Part shown: in pieces, positions 8,586 through 16,531 of the stretch
Layout: each line of letters begins with the position of its first letter
Numbering within the stretch: the stretch's first letter is position 1
Origin: Paraeggerthella hominis
GTDB lineage: Bacteria; Actinomycetota; Coriobacteriia; Coriobacteriales; Eggerthellaceae
Assembly (NCBI RefSeq): GCF_021044775.1
Contig: NZ_JAJNOQ010000011.1
Coordinates: 1 to 64,000, forward strand
Length of the DNA: 64,000 nucleotides
Reading direction: 5' to 3'
Position numbers and translations under genes: made by a program
Notes under the pieces: model-generated
What the model saw: the letters and a program-made list of their open reading frames with translations, nothing else
Databases searched by the model: none
What the model was told of the DNA's origin: nothing

Positions 8586-9601
8586 CCCGTGCACGCCCCT
8601 TCGCCAGCCTTGGCCCCAACCGTCTTCTCCAATGCGGCGTCCACCAAGGCCACCGCTTCGTCCAAGGAGCATTCGAGCGTGAATCCCGCAGCAGCCCGAT
8701 GCCCTCCCCCGCCGAACGTGCGAGCGAGCGTCGCAACGTCGGTGTCGTCCTTCGCGCGCAGGCTTCCGCGCACGACGTCTCCCTGCTCGCGCAGCATGCA
8801 GGCAACGCGCACGCCCGACACTGCGCGCAGCGCGTCGATGATGGGCTCGGCGTCGGCCTTCACCGCGCCTGCCGACTCGAAATCGTCAAGGGACAGCCAG
8901 CTCATGGCGTACGCGCCGCCGGCTCCAAACCGCATGCGGCCCACGGCGACGCCTTCAAGGCGCACCGAGGGGAGCGAGCGATTCTGGAAGATGGCCCGCG
9001 AAACGAACGCCGGGTCGGCGCCCGCTTCGACCATCTGAGCCGCGGCGCGCATGGCGGCCGCGTCGGTGTTCTGATACTGGAAGCGCCCCGTGTCCGTGAC
9101 CAGCCCCGTGTAGCAGCACAGGGCGACGTCTCCCGAACGGTCGACGCCGAGCAGCCCCGCCACGTCCCACACGAGCACGGTGGTAGACGCCGCGTCCGGA
9201 TCCACGTACACCAGATCGGTCATCGTGGTATCCACCGCATGGTGATCGATGGTGACCGCAAGGTCGCATTGGTCGCGCAGCGCGGCCGCAGCCTCGGCGA
9301 TGCGCTCGCGCGTGGGCACGTCCACGGCCACGAACGTGCGCGCAGGCCCTTCGTACAGCTCGGCCGGGACAAGGTCGTCGGCACCAGGCAGAAACCGCAA
9401 GCGCTCGTCGATCGGCTCGTTTTTGGCAAGCACGCACGTCACGCGCTTGCCAAGCTGCCGCAATGCGGCAGCGAGCGCAAGCTGCGACCCGATGCAATCC
9501 CCGTCGGGACTCACGTGCCCGCACAGCACGAAGTCATCGCGCTGCTTGAACGCCGCGGCAAGCGCCGCAAGATCGGTATTCGTTTGGGGGGTAACGGACA
9601 T
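8582..9601 (-). CDS. nrnA: DHH-family bifunctional oligoribonuclease / PAP phosphatase
   Basis: 339 residues with a DHH domain followed by a DHHA1 domain. Metal ligands lie in GHVSPDGDC, VAVDVPTRERI and TIDHHAVDT; GGGGHRAAAGF closes the DHHA1 domain. The family degrades 2-5 nt RNA and dephosphorylates 3',5'-pAp. The usual neighbours rbfA and truB flank it, as in many Gram-positives. The stop overlaps the truB start. Confidence 0.92.
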   Translation of the reverse strand: MSVTPQTNTDLAALAAAFKQRDDFVLCGHVSPDGDCIGSQLALAAALRQLGKRVTCVLAKNEPIDERLRFLPGADDLVPAELYEGPARTFVAVDVPTRERIAEAAAALRDQCDLAVTIDHHAVDTTMTDLVYVDPDAASTTVLVWDVAGLLGVDRSGDVALCCYTGLVTDTGRFQYQNTDAAAMRAAAQMVEAGADPAFVSRAIFQNRSLPSVRLEGVAVGRMRFGAGGAYAMSWLSLDDFESAGAVKADAEPIIDALRAVSGVRVACMLREQGDVVRGSLRAKDDTDVATLARTFGGGGHRAAAGFTLECSLDEAVALVDAALEKTVGAKAGEGACTG

Positions 9602-9613
9602 ACGGTCTCCCTG

Positions 9614-10054
9614 CTATTCGTCGGCCGATTCCGCCACCTGCGCGCGGGCGCGCTCGTCTGCAAGGGGGTCGGCGTCGGCGGGCACGTCCGCATCGGTCGG
9701 CTCGTCCACCTTGTTGCGCGCGGCATCGCGCTCGAGCGCCGTAGCAATGCGCTCGGCCTGGTCGACGCTGCGATCCAGCAAGAAGCGCAGCTCGGGAGCG
9801 ATGCGCCACGACAGTTTGCGAGCCATGAGCGAGCGGATGCGGCCCGACGCCTTGGAAAACGCCGCCGCCACGTCCTCGTAGCGCTCGGGCTCGGTGGTGT
9901 AGAACACGTTGCACACGCTGCGGTCGTAGCTGACCTCGCAGCCCGTGATGGTCACGAGCTCAAGGCGGGGATCGGATATCTCGAACAAAAGGATGCTCGC
10001 GATGACCTCGCGGGCCTGCTCGTTCACCTTGCGGTTGGAAGAACTCTGTTTCAT
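9614..10054 (-). CDS. rbfA: 30S ribosome-binding factor A
   Basis: 146 residues. It has the family core (RKVNEQAREVIASIL, ISDPRLELVTITG, KASGRIRSLMARKL and APELRFLLDRS). It binds the 16S 5' region during cold-sensitive 30S maturation. The C-terminal 30 residues are an acidic Asp/Ala/Glu tail. Start supported by GAAGGAGATGGCATC. Confidence 0.94.
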   Translation of the reverse strand: MKQSSSNRKVNEQAREVIASILLFEISDPRLELVTITGCEVSYDRSVCNVFYTTEPERYEDVAAAFSKASGRIRSLMARKLSWRIAPELRFLLDRSVDQAERIATALERDAARNKVDEPTDADVPADADPLADERARAQVAESADE

Positions 10055-10162
10055 GATGCCATCTCCTTCCGAAGAGGGGTTATGCGCAAAACGCGCTCGT
10101 CAAGCCCAGTGTAACGTGGAACGTTTGACGAGCGCGCAGATTATTGCAGTGACGGAGAACGG

Positions 10163-12910
10163 TTACTCGGTCCGCTCGACTTCCTTGATCTGGTAGCCTT
10201 CGATGTGGTCGCCCACCTTGAGGTCCTGGAACTTCTCGATGCCGATGCCGCACTCGTAGCCCTGCTTCACGGACTTCACGTCGTCCTTGAAGCGACGCAG
10301 CGAAGCCATGACGCCCTCGAAGATCACCGTGCCGTCGCGGACGATGCGCACCTTGTCGTCGCGGTTGATCTCGCCCTCGATGATGTAGCAGCCGGCGATC
10401 GTGCCCACCTTCGGCACCTTGAACGTGTCGCGCACCTCGGCGATGCCGGTGTCCTCTTCCACGATGTCCGGGGACAGCAGGCCCACGCGCGCCGCATTGA
10501 TCTCCTCGATAGCCTGGTAGATGATGCGATACAGGCGGATGTCCACCTTCTCCTTCTCGGCTTGCTGCTTGGACTTGCCGGTCGGGCGCACGTTGAAGCC
10601 GATGATGATGGCGTCGGAGGCCGAGGCCAGCGTAACGTCGGTCTCGGTGATGCCGCCCACGGCCGAGTGCACGATGTTGATGCGCACCTCGGACTGGTCC
10701 ATCTTCTCGAACGCGTCGCGCAGCGCCTCGATGGAGCCCTGCACGTCGGCCTTCACGATGAGGTTCAGGTCGGTCTGCTTGCCCTCCTCGATGCGGCTGA
10801 ACAGATCGTCCAGGCTCATGTGGGACTTGGCGTCCTGCTCGGCCAGGCGGGCGCGCAGCGCGCGCTCCTCAGCCAGCTTGCGCGCATCGCGCTCGTCGGC
10901 GAACACGCGGAACTCGTCGCCGGCGGTGGGAACGCTGTTCAGACCCAGAATCTCCACCGGATCCGCCGGAAGCGCCTCGTCGACGTGCTTGCCGCGCGGG
11001 TCGACCAGCGCACGGACGCGGCCGTGCGACGTGCCGGCCACCACGACGTCGCCCGGATGGAGCGTGCCGCGCTGGACGAGGACGGTGGCCACGGGGCCGC
11101 GGCCCTTGTCGAGGTTCGCCTCGATGACGAAGCCGGAAGCCTCGGCGTTGGGGTTCGCCTTGAGTTCGAGCACATCGGCCTGCAGCAGGATGGTTTCAAG
11201 CACGTCGTCGATGTGCAGGCGCTTCTTGGCCGACACCTCCACGAACATGTTGGAACCGCCCCACTCCTCGGGGATGATGCCGTATTCGGTAAGCTCCTGG
11301 CGCACGCGATCGGGGTTGGCGCCCGGCTTGTCGATCTTGTTCACGGCCACCACGACGGGGACCTCGGCGGCCTTGGCGTGGTTGATAGCCTCGATGGTCT
11401 GCGGCATGACGCCGTCGTCAGCGGCAACCACCAGGACGATAACGTCAGTGACCTGGGCGCCGCGAGCGCGCATGGCCGTGAACGCCTCGTGGCCCGGCGT
11501 GTCGATGAACGTGATCTGACGGCCGTCGATCTCAACGACGGACGCACCGATGTGCTGCGTGATGCCGCCGGCCTCGCTGGCCACCACGCCGGTGTCGCGG
11601 ATGGCGTCCAGAAGCGACGTCTTGCCGTGGTCGACGTGGCCCATGACGGTGACCACGGGCGGACGCGACTTGAGGTCCTCGTCCTTGTCGTGGTACACCA
11701 CCGCGTACTCCTCTTCGGGAGACACGACGCGCACCTTGCGGCCCATGTCGTCGGCGATAAGCTCCACCAGGTCGTCGCTCATGGACTGCGTCAGCGTGAG
11801 CACCTGGCCCAGCATGAACAGGCGCTTGATGATGTCGTTAGGCTGCACGCCCAGCAGCTCGGCGAACTTGCCGACGGTCGAGCCCTGCGGGATCTCCACC
11901 ACGGAGTCGTCGAGCACCAGCTCGGGGTCGAGGCCCTTCTCGATGGCCTCCAGCTCCAAGCGCTCGCGCGTCTCGGCCTCGCGCTTCTGCTTGCGCTTCT
12001 TGCGGCGGCCTTCGCCCTCGCTCGACGTGGTGGCGGCGGCAACGGCGGCGCGGGCCTCGGCCAGCACCTTGTCGCGCTGCAGCTTCTCGGCCTGCACGGC
12101 CATCTGGGCATAGCGGTCCTCGGGCTGGGTCTGCTGCGCCTCCAGCTCGGGAACGATCTGCTCCACGTGGCCGCCCTTGCGGCCGTGCTTCTTGGGAGCG
12201 CGGTCGGGCTTGCCCGACTTGCGCGCGGAGGACGCTTCCTGCTTCTGCGCCTCGATGCGCTGCTTCTCGGCCTCGATCTGCGAAAGCAGCGAGTCGAAGC
12301 CAGACGCCTTCTTGGCGCCCAGCACCGGAGCGGGCTTCTTGGGGGCCGGAGCGGACTTGCCGCCCTTGCCGCTGCGCTGGCGCAGCGCTTCCTCGACGGC
12401 CTGCTTCTTGGCCACCTCGGCGGCCATCTTGGCCTGACGGGCGCGAGCGCGGGCTTCCGCAGCCTCGCGGGCTACGCGCTCCTTCTCGCTCTCGATCTGG
12501 CTGGCCAGGCTCTCGAACGGCGACGACGCCGGCGCTTTGCGCGGATGGTCGCCCTCGTCGTGGGAGCCGCCCTCGTCGGACGGGCCCTCTTCGGCGCGGC
12601 GGGCACGCTCGGCCTCGCGGGCGGCGCGCTCCTGCTCCACGGCTTCGCGGCGGGCGCGCTCTTCCTCGGCGCGCTTGCGCTCGGCCTCGGCGCGCTCTTC
12701 CGCCAGCTTCCTGGCCTCTTCGTCCTCGAGCTGGCCCGCGCGCTGCTTGATCTCGGGCTCGAGGTTCTTGCGGATCTTCTCAACGTAGGCGTCGGCGAGC
12801 ATGCTCGCATGGCTCTTCGCAGGGATCTTCATCTGTTGCAGCTTGTCGAGCAGCTCTTTGCTCGACATATCGAATTCCTTCGCCAACTCATGTACGCGCA
12901 TGCTGGCCAT
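10163..12910 (-). CDS. infB: Translation initiation factor IF-2
   Basis: 915 residues. It begins with the small IF2 N-terminal domain (MRVHELAKEF, SSKELLDKLQQM), followed by a long charged Ala/Glu/Lys/Arg region (about 55-300). The GTPase domain contains MGHVDHGKTS (about residue 422), DTPGHEAF and NKIDKP. Domains III and IV follow, with a classical C1/C2 end. It delivers fMet-tRNA to the 30S subunit. ATG at 12910 is preceded by GAGGAGTGGTAT. Rich in GC3, in line with the rest of the operon. Confidence 0.97.
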   Translation of the reverse strand: MASMRVHELAKEFDMSSKELLDKLQQMKIPAKSHASMLADAYVEKIRKNLEPEIKQRAGQLEDEEARKLAEERAEAERKRAEEERARREAVEQERAAREAERARRAEEGPSDEGGSHDEGDHPRKAPASSPFESLASQIESEKERVAREAAEARARARQAKMAAEVAKKQAVEEALRQRSGKGGKSAPAPKKPAPVLGAKKASGFDSLLSQIEAEKQRIEAQKQEASSARKSGKPDRAPKKHGRKGGHVEQIVPELEAQQTQPEDRYAQMAVQAEKLQRDKVLAEARAAVAAATTSSEGEGRRKKRKQKREAETRERLELEAIEKGLDPELVLDDSVVEIPQGSTVGKFAELLGVQPNDIIKRLFMLGQVLTLTQSMSDDLVELIADDMGRKVRVVSPEEEYAVVYHDKDEDLKSRPPVVTVMGHVDHGKTSLLDAIRDTGVVASEAGGITQHIGASVVEIDGRQITFIDTPGHEAFTAMRARGAQVTDVIVLVVAADDGVMPQTIEAINHAKAAEVPVVVAVNKIDKPGANPDRVRQELTEYGIIPEEWGGSNMFVEVSAKKRLHIDDVLETILLQADVLELKANPNAEASGFVIEANLDKGRGPVATVLVQRGTLHPGDVVVAGTSHGRVRALVDPRGKHVDEALPADPVEILGLNSVPTAGDEFRVFADERDARKLAEERALRARLAEQDAKSHMSLDDLFSRIEEGKQTDLNLIVKADVQGSIEALRDAFEKMDQSEVRINIVHSAVGGITETDVTLASASDAIIIGFNVRPTGKSKQQAEKEKVDIRLYRIIYQAIEEINAARVGLLSPDIVEEDTGIAEVRDTFKVPKVGTIAGCYIIEGEINRDDKVRIVRDGTVIFEGVMASLRRFKDDVKSVKQGYECGIGIEKFQDLKVGDHIEGYQIKEVERTE

Positions 12911-12928
12911 ATACCACTCCTCTACTTC

Positions 12929-13210
12929 TTAATTCGCTTCGCGCGAGGCCGTTGCGACGTCGGCAGCGATCCGTTCGTACTCATCGCCGCCGAGCGTCGT
13001 CTTGAGCGCCCGGTCGAGCTTTTTCTTCTTGCATGCGGCGGCGAAGCATTCTGCGGAGCAAACGTACGCCCCCCTGCCCGGCGCACGGCCGGTCCCGTCG
13101 AACGACACGGTGCCCGAAGGATCGCGCACGATGCGCAGAAGACCGGCTTTCGCCGCCGGCGTTCCGCATGCGATGCAGCTGCGCTGCCCCTTAGTCGTCG
13201 TCGTGTTCAT
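12929..13210 (-). CDS. ylxR: YlxR-family RNA-binding protein
   Basis: 93 residues. It contains RSCIACG near the start, then LLRIVRDPSG and GRAPGRGAYVC, the signature of the YlxR (DUF448) family found between nusA and infB. The Cys pairs may bind metal; members bind nucleic acid and have been linked to transcriptional regulation and RNase P. The ATG at 13210 is preferred over an upstream TTG at 13216; its ribosome site is weak, suggesting coupling to nusA. Confidence 0.9.
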   Translation of the reverse strand: MNTTTTKGQRSCIACGTPAAKAGLLRIVRDPSGTVSFDGTGRAPGRGAYVCSAECFAAACKKKKLDRALKTTLGGDEYERIAADVATASREAN

Positions 13211-13236
13211 TCGCAAGGCCGCCTACCTGGTAACTC

Positions 13237-14451
13237 TTAAGCCTCGTCGAGGTCCGCGTGGACGCCGCAGTAGCGGCTGCCCGGACGAGCGTGGTTGCGG
13301 CAGCGAACGCCGTCCTCGCCCACGTACGAGCACAAGCCCGCCTCGTCGTCCACGTCTTCCTCGTCGATCAGCATATTGCCCTCGGAGGGAAGCTGCTCGC
13401 TTGTAAAGCTTGCGCTCTTGATGTCGATGTGCCAGCCTGTCAAGCGCGCGGCAAGGCGGGCGTTCTGGCCCTCTTTGCCGATAGCCAGCGACAGCTGGTC
13501 GTCGGGCACGACCACCGTGGCGTAGTGGTTGTCCTCGTCGATTATGACGCGCGTCACCTTGGCGGGCGACAAAGCGTTGGCCACGTACACGGCCGGATCC
13601 TCTGCCCACTGGATGACGTCGACGCGCTCGTTGCGCAGCTCTTCGACCACCATGCGCACGCGGCTGCCCTTGGGGCCGACGCACGCGCCCACCGGGTCGA
13701 GGTTCGCCTCGCGCGAAGCCACGGCGATCTTGGAACGGGCGCCCGGCTCGCGCGCGATCGACTTGATCTCCACCATGCCGTCGTAGATCTCGGGGACCTC
13801 GATCTCGAACAGGCGACGGATCAGATCGGGATGCGTGCGGGACACGACGATAGCCGGACGGGCCTGCTCGCCGCGCATCTTCGGCGCATCGGAGTTCGGG
13901 TCGCGCACTTCGATGATAAGCACCTTGAGGCGCTGGTTGTGACGGTAGTGCTCGCCCGCCGGGCGCTCGTTGCGCTCGTTGGGGCTGCGCTTGACGTCGT
14001 AGTGCGGAAGCTCCGCCTCCACGCCGTCGCGAATCTTGATAATGGTGAACTCGGGCGTGCCCTGCAGCACCGTGCCCGTGACCAGGTCGCCCACGCGGCT
14101 GGAGAACTCCTCGTAGATGGACTGACGACCCGCTTCGCGCACGATGGAGGCGATGACGCCCTTGGCGTTCTGCGCGGCGATGCGGCTCACGTCGGCCGGC
14201 GTGACGTCGCGCTCCTCGAACTCAAGGTACTCGCCGGTTTCCTCGTCGGGCTCTCCCACCGGAACCAGCTCGTACACGTAGATGTGCCCCGTCTGGCGAT
14301 CGATGGTCACGCGAGCGTCCCACTCGAGGTCAAGAATGCGCTCGTAGCTCTTCGCCAGAGACACCTCCAGGCGCTCGATGAGATAGAACTCGTCGATCTT
14401 GCGTTCGTGGGCCAGCGCCTGCAAAGCCTCGATCAATTCTGAACTTGCCAC
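13237..14451 (-). CDS. nusA: Transcription termination/antitermination factor NusA with an extra Cys/His tail
   Basis: 404 residues. The N-terminal RNA-polymerase-binding domain comes first, followed by S1 (VGDLVTGTVLQG), then KH1/KH2 (CVGPKGSRVRMVVEEL, LSLAIGKEGQNARLAARLTGW). The C-terminal 40 residues are unusual: C-x9-C-x10-C-x2-H with RCRNHARPGSRYC, which looks like a small metal-binding knuckle and is not part of the standard factor. GTG start at 14451, preceded by AAAGGAAG. It pauses and couples RNA polymerase in termination, antitermination and rRNA transcription. Standard neighbours are rimP, ylxR and infB. Confidence 0.96.
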   Translation of the reverse strand: MASSELIEALQALAHERKIDEFYLIERLEVSLAKSYERILDLEWDARVTIDRQTGHIYVYELVPVGEPDEETGEYLEFEERDVTPADVSRIAAQNAKGVIASIVREAGRQSIYEEFSSRVGDLVTGTVLQGTPEFTIIKIRDGVEAELPHYDVKRSPNERNERPAGEHYRHNQRLKVLIIEVRDPNSDAPKMRGEQARPAIVVSRTHPDLIRRLFEIEVPEIYDGMVEIKSIAREPGARSKIAVASREANLDPVGACVGPKGSRVRMVVEELRNERVDVIQWAEDPAVYVANALSPAKVTRVIIDEDNHYATVVVPDDQLSLAIGKEGQNARLAARLTGWHIDIKSASFTSEQLPSEGNMLIDEEDVDDEAGLCSYVGEDGVRCRNHARPGSRYCGVHADLDEA

Positions 14452-14476
14452 GTCTTCGCTTCCTTTCCTCTTAAGC

Positions 14477-14950
14477 TCAAGCCTTCGAGCTGAAATCGAT
14501 CATGCCCTTGAGATGGGCGCGCTTGATGGTGTCGAGCGGGATCTGCACGGAGGAGCCGTCCACGTCGAGCGTCACGACGCCCTCGCCAGCCCCCTGGATG
14601 GTGCCCGTCCACGTGCCGCGGCCGTCGAGCGGCTGCGCCTTGACCACGGCCGTCTGCCCCGCATAGCGCGCGAAGTGCTCGATCGTGCGCAGCGGGCGGT
14701 CGATGCCGGGCGAGGACACCTCGAGCGTGTAAGCCCCGGGAAACGGGTCCAGCTCGTCCATGATGTCGTTGATCCACGCCTGCGCGGAGGACAGCTCGTC
14801 AAAGCTCACGCCCTCGGGCGTGTCTATGAACACGCGAATGGTCGGAGCCTTCTTGGCGCCGACGACCTCCACGGTCACGACCTCCACGCCCTCCTGAGCC
14901 GCACGGGGTTCCAGCGCGTCAAGCAGCTGTTGTTCCTTTTTGCTGAGCAC
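14477..14950 (-). CDS. rimP: Ribosome maturation factor
   Basis: 157 residues, usual length. It has VEVVTVEVVGAKKAP, RVFIDTPEGVSFDEL and LEVSSPGIDRPL, the family signature, followed by the Sm-like C-terminal domain. It acts in 30S maturation and heads the nusA operon. The GTG at 14950 has AAAGGAGAAGGC in front. Confidence 0.94.
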   Translation of the reverse strand: MLSKKEQQLLDALEPRAAQEGVEVVTVEVVGAKKAPTIRVFIDTPEGVSFDELSSAQAWINDIMDELDPFPGAYTLEVSSPGIDRPLRTIEHFARYAGQTAVVKAQPLDGRGTWTGTIQGAGEGVVTLDVDGSSVQIPLDTIKRAHLKGMIDFSSKA

Positions 14951-14980
14951 GCCTTCTCCTTTCTGTGCCCTAACATACAA

Positions 14981-15005
14981 AGAAAGCGGGTGAAACCCAC
15001 TTTCT
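14981..15005 (-). terminator. Leader hairpin ahead of rimP, possible attenuator
   Basis: On the minus strand AGAAAGUGGG-UUUCA-CCCGCUUUCU folds into a 10-bp stem with one G-U pair, followed by UUGUAUGUU. It lies between the candidate -10 box and rimP, so it may attenuate the operon. The rest of 14951-15290 holds no gene. Confidence 0.4.
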
Positions 15006-15063
15006 CGTCTGCGAAAGTATGGTGCGCGCCGTCGCGCGCTTGCTGTTCTGCAATGCGCGAATA

Positions 15064-15069
15064 TTTATA
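15064..15069 (-). promoter_or_regulatory. Extended -10 promoter candidate of the rimP-nusA operon
   Basis: TGGTATAAA on the minus strand gives an extended -10 element about 115 bp ahead of rimP. No good -35 was found. Confidence 0.45.
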
Positions 15070-15251
15070 CCATACGGCCCGCGTTTTGCCTAGTCTTGCC
15101 AAGAAGCTGCCCGCAAGTTCCCCACATTTTGCGCGAGGGCCGCGCGAAGGGGCCCGCGCAGCCGAATCCGGACCCCTGCCGGCGAAATCGCCGAGGGACC
15201 GGCCGTTTGGGCGCAGGCACGGCGTACCCGTCATCCTGCAATTCAAACGGA

Positions 15252-15282
15252 CGAGCCCCGGCAGCGATTCCGCCGGGGCTCG
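15252..15282 (-). terminator. Terminator-like hairpin after the CmpB-like gene
   Basis: CGAGCCCCGGC and GCCGGGGCTCG form a perfect 11-bp stem 9 bp past the stop. It is not followed by a T-run. Confidence 0.55.
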
Positions 15283-15290
15283 AAGCCCGG

Positions 15291-16454
15291 CTACACGTCC
15301 GCGCGAGCGGAATCCTCCACGTTCATGTCCATGGTCTGGAATCGGTTCTGCATGTACTCGTTGTCGAAGTGCTTGGCGTAGAACTGCTCGATGGGCGTCT
15401 CGGGAGCCTTCCCCGCCATGCGCTGGTACCAGCAGTCGATGGACTGGATGCTCATGATGCCGTCCACCAGCATGAGCGCCGCGCACACGGCCGTCACGCC
15501 GTAGCGCCAGTTCCACGGGATCATGTTGATCAGCTTGAGCAGCTGCGGCAACAAGAGCTTGATCCACGCCATGCCCAAAACGCCCCACATCACCATGAAC
15601 ACGAAGTTCGTGCGCCCGTCGATGGACAGGAACGATCCCGTGTAATCCCATGCGCGGATGCCGAAGGCGAACTCCATGATCCAGCTGGTGAAGAACTCGA
15701 ACGCACCGCCGATGACGGCGCTCACCAAAAAGACCACCCAGATAGGCTTGTCATGGAAGCGGTTGAGCGCGATGGTCATGAGCAGCGCGCCGAAGCCGTA
15801 GATGGGCGAGAACGGCCCGAACAGCATGCCGGCGCGGTCCTGGTACTCGTGGAACAGAATGAAATGGTAGATCGTCTCGATGACAAGACCCAGGATGCAG
15901 CACACCACGAAGATCCAGAACAGGTTGAAGAAGTTCAGCGTGATGAATCCTTTTTTGGGCTTGCGCTGTCGCGCGACCTTGCGCTCCTGGGCGCGCTGCT
16001 CCTTGTCCATCTTCTTGAGCTTGTGCTGCAGCCGACGCTCCTCTACCAGTTGCGGGTCGAGGTACGCGGTCACCGCAATGAGGATGACCAGCTGGATCAG
16101 GTACCCGATGTGATGGGCGGAAAGGCCGAACAGCATCATGGTGCCGATGATGGACAGCACTGTCAAAGCAACCAGCGTGTTGGCCGCGGCCGCCGCATGC
16201 TCGCGCCGGTTGCGGATCAGGCGGTAGCCCAAGAACACGAAGAGCACGGCGGTGACCACGAGCACCACCATGAGGGCGGAGAAGATGATCACCGACGCCA
16301 TGCGGTAGCCTTCGCCGCCGATGCCCTGGACGAACGCCAGGACCACCGGGATCAGATCGCCCAGCGACGTCAGGCCGCCCAGCATGCACAGCACGCCGAA
16401 CAGCTTCAAAAGCCAGGGCATGCGCCCGTCTTCCTTGTTGTTCCCCTCTTGCAT
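15291..16454 (-). CDS. CmpB-type multi-pass membrane protein
   Basis: 387 residues with two membrane parts. Residues 15-145 hold four hydrophobic helices. A positively charged linker follows (about 145-180, rich in K/R). A C-terminal block then contains GLVIETIYHFILF, GMLFGPFSPIYGFGALL, EFFTSWIMEFAFGIRAWDYTG and GRTNFVFMVMWGVLGM. This block matches the putative ABC transporter CmpB family (PF06541), whose function is not established. No ATPase gene is adjacent. The ATG at 16454 has AAAGGAATGGGA in front and is preferred over ATG 6 bp earlier. It follows the GH3 gene in the same direction. Confidence 0.75.
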   Translation of the reverse strand: MQEGNNKEDGRMPWLLKLFGVLCMLGGLTSLGDLIPVVLAFVQGIGGEGYRMASVIIFSALMVVLVVTAVLFVFLGYRLIRNRREHAAAAANTLVALTVLSIIGTMMLFGLSAHHIGYLIQLVILIAVTAYLDPQLVEERRLQHKLKKMDKEQRAQERKVARQRKPKKGFITLNFFNLFWIFVVCCILGLVIETIYHFILFHEYQDRAGMLFGPFSPIYGFGALLMTIALNRFHDKPIWVVFLVSAVIGGAFEFFTSWIMEFAFGIRAWDYTGSFLSIDGRTNFVFMVMWGVLGMAWIKLLLPQLLKLINMIPWNWRYGVTAVCAALMLVDGIMSIQSIDCWYQRMAGKAPETPIEQFYAKHFDNEYMQNRFQTMDMNVEDSARADV

Positions 16455-16531
16455 TCCCATTCCTTTCGATCGAGCGGCGCCGCCGTCTTCGACGGTCGGG
16501 CACGCAGCCTTCTTTCTACTGTGCAGCCGCT

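Noticed and set aside
10205..13240. Very long plus-strand open frame opposite infB and ylxR
   Set aside because: Antisense shadow of conserved genes; no domain and no ribosome site.
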